Assembly: GCF_963082655.1 (NCBI RefSeq)
Contig: NC_081555.1
Coordinates: forward strand, 152,065,007-152,129,006
Reading direction: 5' to 3'
DNA length: 64,000 bases
Source of the DNA: Stomoxys calcitrans
Lineage: Eukaryota; Arthropoda; Insecta; Diptera; Muscidae
Of this stretch, positions 1 through 10,094 are shown piece by piece. The translations under genes and the position numbers were made by a program. The stretch's first letter is position 1. Every line of letters starts with the position of its first letter. A model generated the notes under the pieces. The model saw nothing but the letters and a program-made list of their open reading frames with translations. It was not told the DNA's origin and searched no databases.

Positions 1-35
1 TAGTGGAATGTTCATGGGCAAAATTTGCAATTTTG
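1..35 (+). mobile_element. SINE-A 3' end fragment
   Basis: The first bases match the 3' terminus of the tRNA-derived SINE-A seen in full at 17961-18275 and 50379-50690 (motif GGAATGTTCATGGGCAAA). The rest of the copy lies outside the window. Confidence 0.6.
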
Positions 36-520
36 CCGTTGCAGCTACTTCGTATGGAGCATTCCATTATCCGCAACCTATGAACGCGCCCGGTAGCTTA
101 GCTTCTCGTGACAGCCATGAATACCATACAGGTTGGACCTCAATTTTCCAGCTTGTGTGGTGCTCACAGCTATCCCGTGGTTATCTAAAGGCGCCAATAC
201 CTCTCCTTGTCGTGCCCATATTAGCTAAAATTAAAGTAGCGTTAAAGATGACATATTTAACTGATTTCTTTTATAGAACTTTCAAATAAACCTACGATAC
301 AACTGTTTTAAGTTTTGGGCCTCCCGGCCTGTCACTGAGACTCTTTACTCGACACCGCTGATTATCCAATTACACTCACTCGGTATGAAGCATTCCACTA
401 TCCGCAACTTATGGACGGTAGCTCCCAGCTAAGCTTCACGTGATAACGATGACACAACACGTATCGGAGCTCAAAGTTTTAGCCCGTGTGGTGCTTATTC
501 CGTACCGGGGATCGATTAAA
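36..520 (+). repeat. R-block unclassified interspersed repeat, two pieces
   Basis: Pieces at about 36-225 and 312-510 match the R-block at 8220-8575 (shared phrases such as GCATTCCACTATCCGCAACC and GGCGCCAATA). Bases 226-311 between them are unassigned. The copies are diverged and have no conserved reading frame. I do not recognise the family. Confidence 0.55.
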
Positions 521-1070
521 GTGACGTGTCCTAGCAAATCATCATTTCATTAGGATCCGACCACCTTTCCATTATTCTCACCTTTGACCGAACATCCGAT
601 TTCATAACCTCTGAGCATTGGACTTATATCAATCGAAGGAATGCCAATTGGGACTGCTTCAAAAAATACACCAATTGCCGCTTCAGTAAGCTGCCACCTC
701 TCTGTATATTACCGAGAACAAGTCCCGAGACGTCAGGGGTGTTTAATTTATCAATTAAGCGGATTTAGTTAGCTTAGTTTGCTTAGGATTTTATTAAAAT
801 CACATTTATGAACTGCGAGAAACATTTATTTAAAATTAAAATAACCTAAATCCCGTTTACACTTTAATCCGGATTTAATGCATCGATCATCTGTTTTCCC
901 CATGACACTATTACCAGGTAGTGTACCGTAAACAGCTGAGTACAATTTTATCTCGCGAAGTGCACTATCTGTCAACGAGGTTTGGTTGTGTGTGTGTATT
1001 ATATTGTAGTTAAGAACCATAACACACACCAACAACAAAAAATGGTACGAACTAATAAAGGGGCTATTAC
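521..1070. other. No gene seen
   Basis: AT-rich sequence without recognisable coding or repeat content, upstream of or within the first intron of the AP-3 mu gene. Confidence 0.5.
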
Positions 1071-1876
1071 ACCAAGTAAGTGCCAAGTTCGACCGGGCTG
1101 AAACTTTGAAACCCACCACCATGGATTTGGCGTAAGATCGACAAAAAAATTAGTTGAAAGGCATAATTTTGCTCTACGTACCAAAATTTCTGCCAAACCA
1201 GGCAAAAATGAAAGCTTCTTGGAATCGAGCAAGGATAATCGAGAGACCGGTTTATATGCGACCGTTTTTACCGTAGTTGTTGGACAAAAATTGCAATTTG
1301 GAAGGGTCCAAGAAGTCAAGTCCCGAGATCGATTTATATGGGAGCTATATCAGGTTAGAGACCGATTTGGACCGTACCTAACACAGTTGTCGCAAGTCAT
1401 AACAGAACACTATGTGTAAAATTTAAGCTAAATCGGTCGAAAATTTGCGGCTTCCAGAAGTCAAATCGGGAGATCGGTTTATATGGGAGTTATATCAGGT
1501 TATAAAGCGATTTCAACCGTACCGTTTTTAGCGCAGTTGTTGGAAGCACCGTTCTTAGCGCAGTTGTTGGAAGTCGTAACAGAACACGACTTGCAAATTT
1601 CAGGCTAATCGGATAACAATAGTGGCTTCTAGGTGCTAAATATTTCAAATCGGGAGATCGGTTTATATGGGAGCTATATCCAAATCTGAGCCTATATGGT
1701 CCATTTGCAATCTCCCAGCTACATCAATGAAATGTATCTGTGCAAAATTGGATTTGGCTAGATCGACTCAAATTGTCCAGACGAGAATATATATACTTTA
1801 TGGGGTCGTGGATCAATATTTCGAGGTGTTACAAACGGAATGTTTATGTTATCATACTACGGTAGTGGGTATAAAA
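1071..1876 (-). mobile_element. HINE (INE-1/DINE-1-like) element, type C-like
   Basis: Read on the + strand it starts with ACCAAGTAAG, then an imperfect palindrome around TTCGACCGGGCTGAA, then AACCCACCACCATGG. It ends with GGTAGTGGGTATAAAAA. In between are monomers with TCGGTTTATATGGGAGC. In INE-1-like orientation the element is on the minus strand (TATACCC end = 5'; hairpin plus CTTGGT end = 3'). The two subterminal repeats differ at one position. No ORF of its own. Confidence 0.7.
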
Positions 1877-2440
1877 ATCAATTTGAGTTTGTTTTGTTCC
1901 GTATAGACTCAAAAAGGTCTGAACCGATTTTTTTGAAATTTCAGAGATGGCGCTTAATAATTCCGTGGTAAAATAAGGTACTACATTTCTTGATATCGGA
2001 AGGGTGGCCCAGATCTCGGAGATTTGGGCGATTAAAGCGAAATTTTGTGTGTCCTCTTAGTAAACAAAAAACAAAAATTTGGTTTCAAAATTTTGGGTGG
2101 GGTACCTAGAGGAGCCGCCCAATCCCCAAAGCACACCAAAAATATGTAAAGACCAATCACTACAATATGGGACTCAAATGAAAGGTATTGGGGATTAGGG
2201 CACGAAATTGATACCCACTTTCGGGACCAAGTTTTTGGTCCTTCCGCAAAACATCCCTAAATAGGACTTATTTACTGCCCATGGTAATATGGGGCTCAAA
2301 TAAACGGTATTTGGGTGAAGAATATGAATTTCCAAATATTTGGAGACATCCTATCCCCTAAAACACCCACCAAAGAGGACAAGTTTGCCGATATCCAATT
2401 TTAGGGCAAAATGTTTGAGGTACCTCCTTTCAAAACACGA
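1877..2440. repeat. Unclassified repeat with a phrase recurring at about 122 bp
   Basis: The phrase AATATGGGACTCAAATGAAA at 2165 recurs as AATATGGGGCTCAAATAAAC at about 2287, with matching flanks (GGGACCAAGTTTTTGG, CCCCAAA-rich runs). It looks like a degraded tandem or modular repeat. No reading frame is conserved. Confidence 0.4.
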
Positions 2441-3449
2441 GATTTCCGATATCTCTCTCTTATCTAGATTTTCTCCAAGTGTAAACATGGTTTTTAGGTT
2501 ATGTCATTTTCAGTTGTTCGCTTTTGTTTTTATTTAGGCCGACGCTTTTGCTACTACAGAAAAACTCATGGCTGCTAGCAACAGCTGTTAAGTTTAAAAG
2601 TTTCATTGTAGTGGTGTATCTGAAAATTAATTTGTATAGGAATTTTGTTGGCAAAAATTTAAAGGAAAAACAAATATGATACATAGTTTGTTTATAGTAA
2701 ATAATAGTGGGTAAGTTATTAACAAAGATAAGCGACTAAAACAAAATTTAATGACTTTTAATATCTCCTCAAAGGGATGTGTTTCTCGAAAAACACTGGC
2801 GTTCAGTTGTATCCCGTTCCGTATGTGACTATTTTTTAGATGCACAGAGAAATTCACAAAATGTAAGTAGTATCGGAAAGTCATATCACAGAAATTGAAA
2901 ACGTATTATTTGGCTTACTAAGATTCTTTTATTCAACTACCGGCTTGTGTGTATCTTGATATGCTCAAAGTAGTGCCGAAAATTGTTCTAAATGTCTTGT
3001 AAGGATCCGACTGGTTCCAGGTCTCTACGTTACATGAAGGCGAAAACGCTGTAAAGGTACATTCAACGTTTTTCTTTGGTTATTCACGGTTGGAATTCCT
3101 TGCCCACATTCAAGGAGACCTTGCCCACATTCAGTTGGCTATTAGGGTCATTTAAAATTTTTTTTTTGAATATAATACAATCTGTTTGGCAACATGGAGC
3201 TATCATTCGCTTAAGATATTATAACCCTTGTAGGAGAGGATGATAAGATATGAGGATAGTGGATTTGATGCTTTGCTTTTAAATGGTGGCAAGCATCTAC
3301 AGAACCGAATGTTATATATCCCCTTTATAATGGATCCAGGGGATTAAAGTTTCGGTCCAGCCAAACTTAATGTGTTTTTATTTTCTTTGATCTGGAATAC
3401 TAATAGTTACACTTTTTATATTTGTTTTAATTCTCAATTTTTCTTACAG
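2441..3449. other. AP-3 mu intron or upstream sequence, nothing recognised
   Basis: AT-rich unique sequence ending in the acceptor TTTTTCTTACAG directly before the first visible exon. I looked for the missing start exon here and did not see it. Confidence 0.5.
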
Positions 3450-6400
3450 GATGTGCCCCCAGTTATTTCAACTCCCCATTATTATTTGATTACCGTTCAA
3501 CGTAAAGGCATCTCTTTGGTAGCAGCCTGTAAACAAGAGGTTCCACCTCTATTTGTTATTGAATTTTTACATCGTGTTGTCGACACATTTGAAGATTATT
3601 TTGCCGATTGCTCCGAATCGATCATTAAGGAAAACTATGTGTTGGTCTATGAGTTGTTGGATGAAATGTTGGATAATGGCTTCCCCTTGGCCACTGAGAG
3701 CAATATATTGAAGGAGTTGATTAAGCCGCCAAATATTTTGAGAACAATAGCCAATACAGTGACGGGTAAAAGCAAGTAAGTTTGCATAGAATATTACATT
3801 TTCAAAAGCATTTATGTCAAGGATAGACAGGCGCACTTTGTTCATAGAAATAAATCGCGGAAGATATTAGAATATTGTTTGCAAATCCACAGGCAGACAT
3901 TTTAGCAAAACTCAAATCCCCATAAAAATGGGAGATCGTATGTGATTAGTACTACCCGGGGCAGTACAAAACATTCAGTTCCTTCAAAATGCTGCCCAAC
4001 CTTCTGCTTCTCATGTGGACCAGCTCAATCAGGAAACAAGGATCCTATACGTGCGAAAGCACGACTATATGCTGTCTAAGGAGTACCTACTGGGCTACCA
4101 AGACCCTTTGAATAAAACTAAAATTAGCAAATTTTATGGAAAACAATGAAATATTTAAAATTCTGCGCTTATGGGCTAGATAGCATTAACGCAGACACGG
4201 TATCAGAAGCAATGAACAGCTACCAATCGAACGCAGTCCTTGGAAATCGACCGCCTCCAAAAGTATATGAAGTTCACCTCTCTCTGCAAACCCGAGTAGT
4301 TCTGGCTCAATTGTGTTGCTACTGACGAAATCGCCTAAACTCCTACAGAGCTAAGTTTGAGGGCAGCTCCGCCAGAGCAAGGATTGATGCCAGGGTGTTG
4401 GATGTGTGTCTCGCTTGAAACCTGGGAACTCACGGAACACGCCTGCCTAGTCAATCCTACTGGACTTAGGAGCAAATCCTTCTGGACGCGCCCAATTTAG
4501 TCGCATAGTTCCTGGGTCTGGATACTTAACAGGATACTTAACCCAGCAGGCAAATGAATGAAACACAACACACTGCTACAACAACAACAGCGCAATCCCA
4601 TGACAGCCGGTTGTACGTACCGGATTGACCCGACGGAGTTTTTCATCGCCAAGGGTTGCCGCATAAGTGTGTAACACACAGCTACAACAACAAGTTGTAG
4701 CCTAAATGAAATGTTTATGGGCAAATTTGCATTAGCATGATTCATGTCCCATATTTAGGGGTGGAGAGTTTTCTATTCTCAAGCCAAAAAATTTGCGGAC
4801 CGAGGAGAATCTTACAGACCGATCTCTCTTTTGTCCCAGCTTGTATTTATCTGACTCCGTATAAAGCGCATCAACTTAACAACAACAACAACTTCTCATC
4901 ACTCAATTCCATGGCAGCCGGTTGTACGTACCGGATTGATCCTATGAAGATCTTCATCGGCCGGATTGATCCTATGAAGATCTTCACTTCTCACCCCGCC
5001 AAGGGATGACTATGATAATCACACAGGTTGGAACTCTGAGCTCCGATTTGTGTGGTGTTTATCGTCATTACGAGAAGCTCAGTTGAGAGCCACTGATCGC
5101 GTCCATAGGTTGCGGATTGTGGAATGCTTCGTATACGGAGTAGCTGCAATTGGTGTCGCGGACAATCAGCTATATCACCCGTCTGTGCGGTGTTCATTGC
5201 TGTCACGAAAAGCTTTGCTGCGAGCTACCGGACACGTCCACAGGTCGCGAATAGTGGAATGCTCTATACGGAGAAGCTGCAACGGCAGTCGCGGGCAATC
5301 AGTGGTATCAAGCGGAGATTTTTAGTGAGAGGTCGGGCGGCACCGGCTCTTGTACAAATACTGAGTGCCTATGATGCTAAAGGCGAGTTATTGACGCCTT
5401 TAAATAACCAATCGCTACCCTGTTCCTGCGGCGATCAGTACTTTGGACCGGAACGAGCTTGCTTGCCTACATGAGCTTGACGAGGATCGCCACTCCACTT
5501 GAGAATGTGGCTACAACACGACATCCGCCATATCGTTTGGAGAGTCTTTATGAAAGGCCGGGCGCCACCGCTTTAAGTAACCAATGGTAATAAAACGATC
5601 CCGGGGGCGATCGGTCTTATAAACTGGAACGAGTTTACTCAGGACCACTATGGACAGCTATAACTGAGATGAAGCTAGACTTGTGGAATAATTGCAGAAT
5701 GTATATCTTGTATATTTGCAGCAATCGTTCGTATAACAACAACCACATCGAAATAGTTAGATAAGTTCTAATCTGATATCTCAGATATCTGTCGTTTAAT
5801 CTCTACAATGTTTTTAATGTAAAAAATGGTAAAATAATGAAAATATTTCCAGAACACCTAGCGGTTAGAACTATATTTATTTGACATTTTCAAAGAACTT
5901 TACCTAATATCTCCTACATTTCTCAATGGCAAATCTCACCATCTCTTCATCTATGTTCAGGCTTTGTTTTATATTTTGTTATACACATTTTAATTTTGTT
6001 TTTTGATTTCAGTGTTAGTACCATCTTGCCTCAAGGACAACTTTCGGCTATACCCTGGCGAAGAAGCGGCGTACGCTACACCAACAATGAAGCCTATTTT
6101 GATGTTATCGAAGAGGTAGACGCCATTATTGATAAATCGGGCTCGACAGTCTTTGCTGAAATCCAAGGATATGTAAGTAGACCCGATAAAACATACCTTA
6201 GATCCATTTTTTGGTAACATTTTATTTCATTAAATTACAGATTGACTGTTGCATCAAATTGTCTGGCATGCCTGATCTGACATTATCCTTTATGAATCCG
6301 CGTCTCTTCGATGATGTGTCCTTTCATCCATGTGTACGTTTCAAGCGATGGGAAGCCGAACGTTTGTTGAGTTTTATACCACCTGATGGTAATTTCCGTT

Positions 6401-6936
6401 TAATGTCCTATCACATCAATGCACAATCTGTGGTAGCTATACCCATATACATACGCCACAATTTCTCTATAAAGACGGGAGAACAAGGACGTTTGGATTT
6501 GACAGTGGGCACTCGAACACTTATGGGTCGTTCAGTGGATAAGGTCAAATTGGAAATAGCTATGCCAAAGTGTGTTTTAAATTGCATATTGACACCAAAT
6601 CAAGGCAAATATACCTTTGATTCTGTGTCGAAAACTTTAACCTGGGATGTGGGGCGCATAGATGTTACAAATTTGCCAAATATCAGAGGAACTGTAAGTT
6701 AAAATTTGAGATTCACAATGGGATATTACATTTTTGTACTCTCTTTACAGGTCTCCATACCTCCCGGCACTCCTAGCTTGGGCTCCAATCCCACCATTAA
6801 TGTGCAATTTACCATTTCTCAAATGGCCGTTTCTGGCCTTAAAGTCAATCGCTTAGATATGTATGGTGAAAAGTATAAGCCTTTCAAAGGTGTCAAATAT
6901 ATAACTAAGGCTGGCAAATTCCAAGTTCGCATGTAA
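3450..6936 (+). CDS. cm: AP-3 complex subunit mu (carmine orthologue), last four coding exons, 5' partial
   Basis: Medium subunit of the AP-3 adaptor, which sorts cargo from endosomes or Golgi to lysosomes and lysosome-related organelles; in flies its loss gives eye-pigment granule defects (family knowledge). Coding exons are 3450-3775, 6013-6172, 6241-6693 and 6751-6936. Each intron begins GTAAG and ends AG after a pyrimidine tract; intron phases are 2, 0 and 0. The joined reading is open, about 374 residues, against about 415 for the family, so roughly 41 N-terminal residues are missing. The first visible exon begins in the N-terminal longin-like (sigma-like) domain and carries EVPPLFVIEFLHRVVDTFED and LKELIKPPNILRTIANT. 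The rest is the mu homology domain, with PWRRSGVRYTNNEAYFDVIE, CVRFKRWEAERLLSFIPPDG and the C-terminal GEKYKPFKGVKYITKAGKF. No stops or frameshifts are seen, so the gene looks functional. The start exon must lie further upstream. Confidence 0.95.
3970..4590 (+). mobile_element. LINE-L1 (Jockey-like) 3' fragment with CAA-rich tail
   Basis: Degenerate C-terminal part of ORF2: the segment around 4050 reads as VRKHDYMLSKEYLL, as in the copy at 9870-10085. The end is CACACTGCTACAACAACAAC, the same tail as in the copy ending at 51543. Multiple stops; 5' truncated, which is usual for LINE insertions. Confidence 0.7.
4593..4693 (+). mobile_element. SINE-B (~100-bp SINE sharing the LINE-L1 tail)
   Basis: Begins CAATCCCATGACAGCCGG, contains GTACGTACCGGATTGACCCG, and ends in CACAGCTACAACAACAAG. 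GATTGACCC matches the Pol III B-box pattern GWTCRANNC with one mismatch. It sits directly after the LINE-L1 tail ending at 4590. Confidence 0.6.
4904..5006 (+). mobile_element. SINE-B copy with an internal 30-bp duplication
   Basis: Starts TTCCATGGCAGCCGGTTG. The segment beginning CCGGATTGATCCTATGAAG occurs twice in direct succession (about 4933-4990). Preceded by an (AAC)n run at 4878-4892. Confidence 0.55.
5010..5640 (-). repeat. R-block, antisense, with an internal ~150-bp duplication
   Basis: Reverse complement of the R-block at 8220-8575. Two successive sub-units (about 5065-5175 and 5205-5310) share CGTCCACAGGT-, GTGGAATGC- and GGACAATCAG-like phrases, so it is modular. Open frames across it are a by-product of GC content. 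A further partial unit lies at 5535-5640. Confidence 0.5.
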
Positions 6937-7439
6937 AGATAAAAGTGCTGAGTCAGCTTAAACTCTTAAATTAATCCATTATTTTTTAAATAAAACAATT
7001 AGTGTTAAGAAATTTGCAAAAATCTCACTCACAATTAAGGTAAATGTTGTATCAATTATATGCAAAAATATGTAAGTCATTAATTTTTTTATTTTTCGGT
7101 GTGAATTCCTTTTATAGAATATCAAGATATACACACTAACACATATGATCAATATACCATAACTCAAGACATACTATAACTCAAGACTCAAGATAATCAA
7201 TCACCTTATTGTTTTAAACAACAGTTTTAAGAACAAAACGAATCATTTCATTCAAAGAAAAACCTCAATATGCGATAGTTTTACGTTCAAGGTAAGTTAA
7301 GAATCATTTTCTCATTCGGTCGTTATAGCGTTGTGTGGACAACTATTTTTATTCAATATATAAATAAATGTTGTTGTTGTAGCTACATTTGTATGTGAAG
7401 GTAACGATCCTCTTCAAGCTCAAATACGTGAGCAACAGG
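6937..7439. other. AP-3 mu 3' UTR and intergenic sequence
   Basis: Short 3' UTR to about 7010, then AT-rich sequence. A TGTTGTTGTTGTAGCTAC run at about 7371 resembles the reverse complement of the LINE-L1/SINE-B tail. No gene seen. Confidence 0.5.
6989..6994 (+). promoter_or_regulatory. Poly(A) signal AATAAA for AP-3 mu
   Basis: AATAAA lies 53 bases after the stop codon at 6934-6936, in an AT-rich stretch. It is the first consensus hexamer downstream and gives a short 3' UTR. Position and sequence are seen; use is inferred. Confidence 0.6.
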
Positions 7440-7765
7440 GGAAAATGATGGTCATTGGTTATTTAAAACTGCCTATAACTTGTCTTGTCATACCGAGCTC
7501 CGTAAGCAGCTTGCACTGAGACTATCCAATCGATATTGTTGATTGTCCGCGACTGCAGTTGCATCTACTCCTTGCAGCTATAATTACATGTAGATAACGA
7601 GTTAAAAGACTGAGTAGGATCAGCAAATATAACAATTGATATCTGCATTTGTTTTGTCGTTTTTTATAGACTATAGCCCAACCGTATGAAAAGTAGCAGT
7701 TTGTACATTTCATACGATTAAGCATTCTGTGCGAATGTAAATTGACCATACATTAAATATCCAAT
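7440..7765 (+). repeat. R-block fragment followed by unassigned sequence
   Basis: Bases 7440-7572 match the R-block (TTGGTTATTTAAA, GATTGTCCGCGACTGCAG). Bases 7573-7765 show nothing recognisable. Confidence 0.45.
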
Positions 7766-7996
7766 ACAGATGCAGCGGCCGCAACTCCTACTCCTGCAAG
7801 ATGTATGTCCCGATTGTAACCAGGGACCGCACGATACACGTCACCTGTTTAACTGCCCAGCCAGACCCACTAGACTCAGACCCAGATCCCAATGGACGCA
7901 CTCCATCTTAGTCGCAGAGTTCCTAGGTCTTGACACTAAACAGAATCAAATAGATGAAAGATAGAACACAACAAACTCTTAAAACAACAACAACAT
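7766..7996 (+). mobile_element. LINE-L1 (Jockey-like) ORF2 C-terminus and tail
   Basis: The reading includes a C-terminal zinc-knuckle-like segment, QDVCPDCNQGPHDTRHLFNC (CPxC...H...C), then ARPTRLRP and the end of the ORF. This matches the C-terminus common to Jockey-type LINE ORF2 proteins. It is followed by AAAACAACAACAAC. 5' truncated. Confidence 0.75.
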
Positions 7997-8014
7997 ACCC
8001 AATACAAATGTTGT

Positions 8015-8204
8015 CAATCCCATGGCCGCCGGTTGTACGTACCGGATGACCCGATGGAGTTCTTCATCGGCAAGGGCTGCCGCCTCAGTGTATAACCAAT
8101 CCCATGGCAGCCGGTTGTACATACCGGATTGACCCGATGAATTCCTTCATCGGCAAGGGCTGCCGCCTCAGTGTACCACACACTGCTACTTCAACAACAA
8201 CAAC
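8015..8204 (+). mobile_element. Two tandem SINE-B copies
   Basis: Copies at 8015-8095 and 8096-8204, each starting CAATCCCATGG and running through CATCGGCAAGGGCTGCCGCC. The second ends with CACACACTGCTACTTCAACA. They follow a LINE-L1 tail, as at 4593. Confidence 0.6.
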
Positions 8205-8219
8205 CACTGCTTCAATCAA

Positions 8220-8575
8220 GCTCCTGTAGTTGAGCATGCCCGTTCCGGTCCAAAGGACCCATCGCCGCCAAAACAGAGTGGCCTTTGGTTATTTAAAGGT
8301 GCCAATAACTCGCCTTGTCATATCGAGCATCATAGGCACCCAGTATTTGTGTAAGAGCCGGTGCCACCCGACCTACCACTAAGTCTGTCCGCTCGATATC
8401 GCTGATTGTCCGCGACTGCCGTTGCAGCTACTCCGTATGGGGCATTCCACTTTCCGCTACCTGTGGACGCGCCCGGTAGCTCGCAGCTAAGCTTCGCGTG
8501 ACAGCAAAGAACAACACACAGATGGGACTTCAAAGTTCCAGCTTGTGTGGCACACACAGCTATCCCGAGCCAGGC
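8220..8575 (+). repeat. R-block, longest sense copy
   Basis: Runs from CCCGTTCCGGTCCAAAGGAC through GGTTATTTAAAGGTGCCA, GATTGTCCGCGACTGCCG and CGCCCGGTAGCTCGCAGC to CACACAGCTATCCCG. Other copies: 36-520, 5010-5640 (antisense), 7440-7572, 12286-12517, 48866-49350 (antisense). Class unknown. In this window it is repeatedly next to SINE-B. Confidence 0.55.
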
Positions 8576-9027
8576 CCAATACAGATAATTTATTATTGCT
8601 GATGAAGCTGTTCTGTGTGCTATTACTACGATCGGTAGCTAAGTTGCTGTTTTATAACCAGATCTAGAAACTTTGTATAGTGGTTTGGGGGGCTTTTAGT
8701 GAACTGGTTGTAGTAATTTAGATAGTTAAACATGCGAAAAGTGCCATTGGTTCTCTGGTTATAATCAGGACATACATACAGCACGTTGGCGCTAATTGCA
8801 GGCCAAAATATGTTAAAACGGCTGTATTTGCCAGCTAGAATTTAATCCAAAACGACTCAGGAAGAGCCACGCTCTATGTTCCGAAGAGAAACAAGACAGC
8901 AAGAAAAGAACAAAAAAAGAGGCACCATCGCACAAGACAAAAAGAAGAAACTCACCGGCGAGAGTATGATCCAGTCACTCAATTCAGGTCTCTACAGATC
9001 TATAGAAAACAAGACGGCAAAGTACAC
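8576..9027. other. No gene seen
   Basis: Sequence with a purine-rich open frame near 8876-9000 that has no recognisable domain. Probably remnant repeat DNA. Confidence 0.4.
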
Positions 9028-9115
9028 AATCCCATGGATTACCGGATTTACCTTATGGAGTCCTTCATCGGCAAGGGGTGCCGCCTCAGTGTACAACACA
9101 CTACAACAACAACAA
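9028..9115 (+). mobile_element. SINE-B copy
   Basis: Starts AATCCCATGGATTACCGG (an internal part is missing relative to the other copies), keeps CCTTCATCGGCAAGG, and ends ACACACTACAACAACAACAA. Confidence 0.55.
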
Positions 9116-9204
9116 TGGAAAGTCCTCGAGGAAATACAAGCACGGAAGGGGGTTTCGGGGGCAATTACACAAAAGGGGCTCGACGGACTAGGTTAGATTG
9201 GAGG

Positions 9205-9522
9205 GCACGGCACCTCAGAAATCCGATAATAAATCGGCTTTTTATGGGATTAAGGCCCTAAATTGCAACATCGGTCTATATGGAAGCTATATCTATGTGG
9301 TCTCCTCTGAATCATATTTGAATCGAATGTTGGGAGGCCTTAAACAATCCACAGTTTAAAATTTCAGCGAAATAAGATAATAAATGCAGCTTTTATGGGC
9401 TTCAGACACTTAACCGGCAGATCGGTCTATGTGGTAGCTATAGCTTAATTTAGTCTGATCTGTACTATATTATGGTCGGATGTCGGGAGGCTTAAAATAA
9501 CTCACTGTTTCAAATTTGGCCG
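9205..9522 (-). mobile_element. HINE internal monomers (fragment)
   Basis: Two degenerate ~153-bp monomers with ATCGGTCTATATGGAAGC and AAATTTCAGCGAAAT phrases, without either terminus. Related to the type-A arrays at 22523 and 46476. Confidence 0.55.
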
Positions 9523-10085
9523 AGACAGCCCTAGGCAGTGCCTTTCTTCGAACTACGACTGGCTGTCTCCTGAATTCTTATATCGTTCTGTGGTGTATGT
9601 TTATCTATTTTTATACCCACCACCATAGGATAGGGGGTATATCCATTTAGTCATTCCGTTTGCAACATATCGAAATCACAATTTCCAACCCTACAAAGTA
9701 TATATATTTCGGATTGTCGTAAAATTCTTAGGCGATTTAACAATGTTCCTGTGTCTGTCCATCCATCTTTTGCAATTACCCTTGAGACATTGAGCTGACC
9801 TGAGATATTGTGCTGAGACAGCCCTAGGCAGTGCCGTTCTTCGAACTACGACGGGTTGTCTCATCAGCTGTCACGTGGACCACCTTCATCAGGAGACAAA
9901 GGCCCTACCCGTGCGAAGACATAACTACATGCTGTCTAAGCAATACCTTTTGTGCTGTAATCGCAGGGACAATCCAAATCATTACCTTGTGCAATGATTG
10001 ATGTCAATGTACAAGATGTGTGTCCCGATTGTTACCTGGGATCACACGACACGTATCAACTGATTAACTGCTTAGACCGACCCAC
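9523..10085 (+). mobile_element. LINE-L1 fragments flanking a HINE 5' end
   Basis: Bases 9821-10085 read as Jockey-like ORF2 (LRTTTGCLISCHVDHLHQET, then VRRHNYMLSKQYL) with stops. A first copy of the same ~48-bp codon stretch lies at 9523-9571. Between them, 9613-9815 is a + strand HINE 5' end (TATACCCACCACCATAGG, then GTATATATATTTCGG and TGTCTGTCCATCC). Confidence 0.6.
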
Positions 10086-10094
10086 TCGATAGCG

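Larger units (their letters stand above)
3776..6012 (+). other. AP-3 mu intron (2.2 kb) loaded with repeats
   Basis: Donor GTAAGT at 3776 and acceptor TTTCAG at 6012. Inside are a LINE-L1 3' fragment (about 3970-4590), SINE-B copies (4593-4693, 4904-5006), a short LINE-L1 RT scrap (about 4795-4835) and antisense R-block units (5010-5640). From about 5640 to 6012 I see only AT-rich unique intron sequence. The following introns (6173-6240 and 6694-6750) are only 68 and 57 bases, typical of fly introns. Confidence 0.8.

Noticed and set aside
1..3449. Start exon of AP-3 mu
   Set aside because: No frame in this stretch gives a plausible AP-3 mu N-terminus next to a GT donor. It probably lies upstream of the window.
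5050..5474. Overlapping + strand open frames with internal protein-like repeats
   Set aside because: They coincide with the antisense R-block, whose other copies do not keep any frame. The repeated peptides simply reflect the duplicated DNA.
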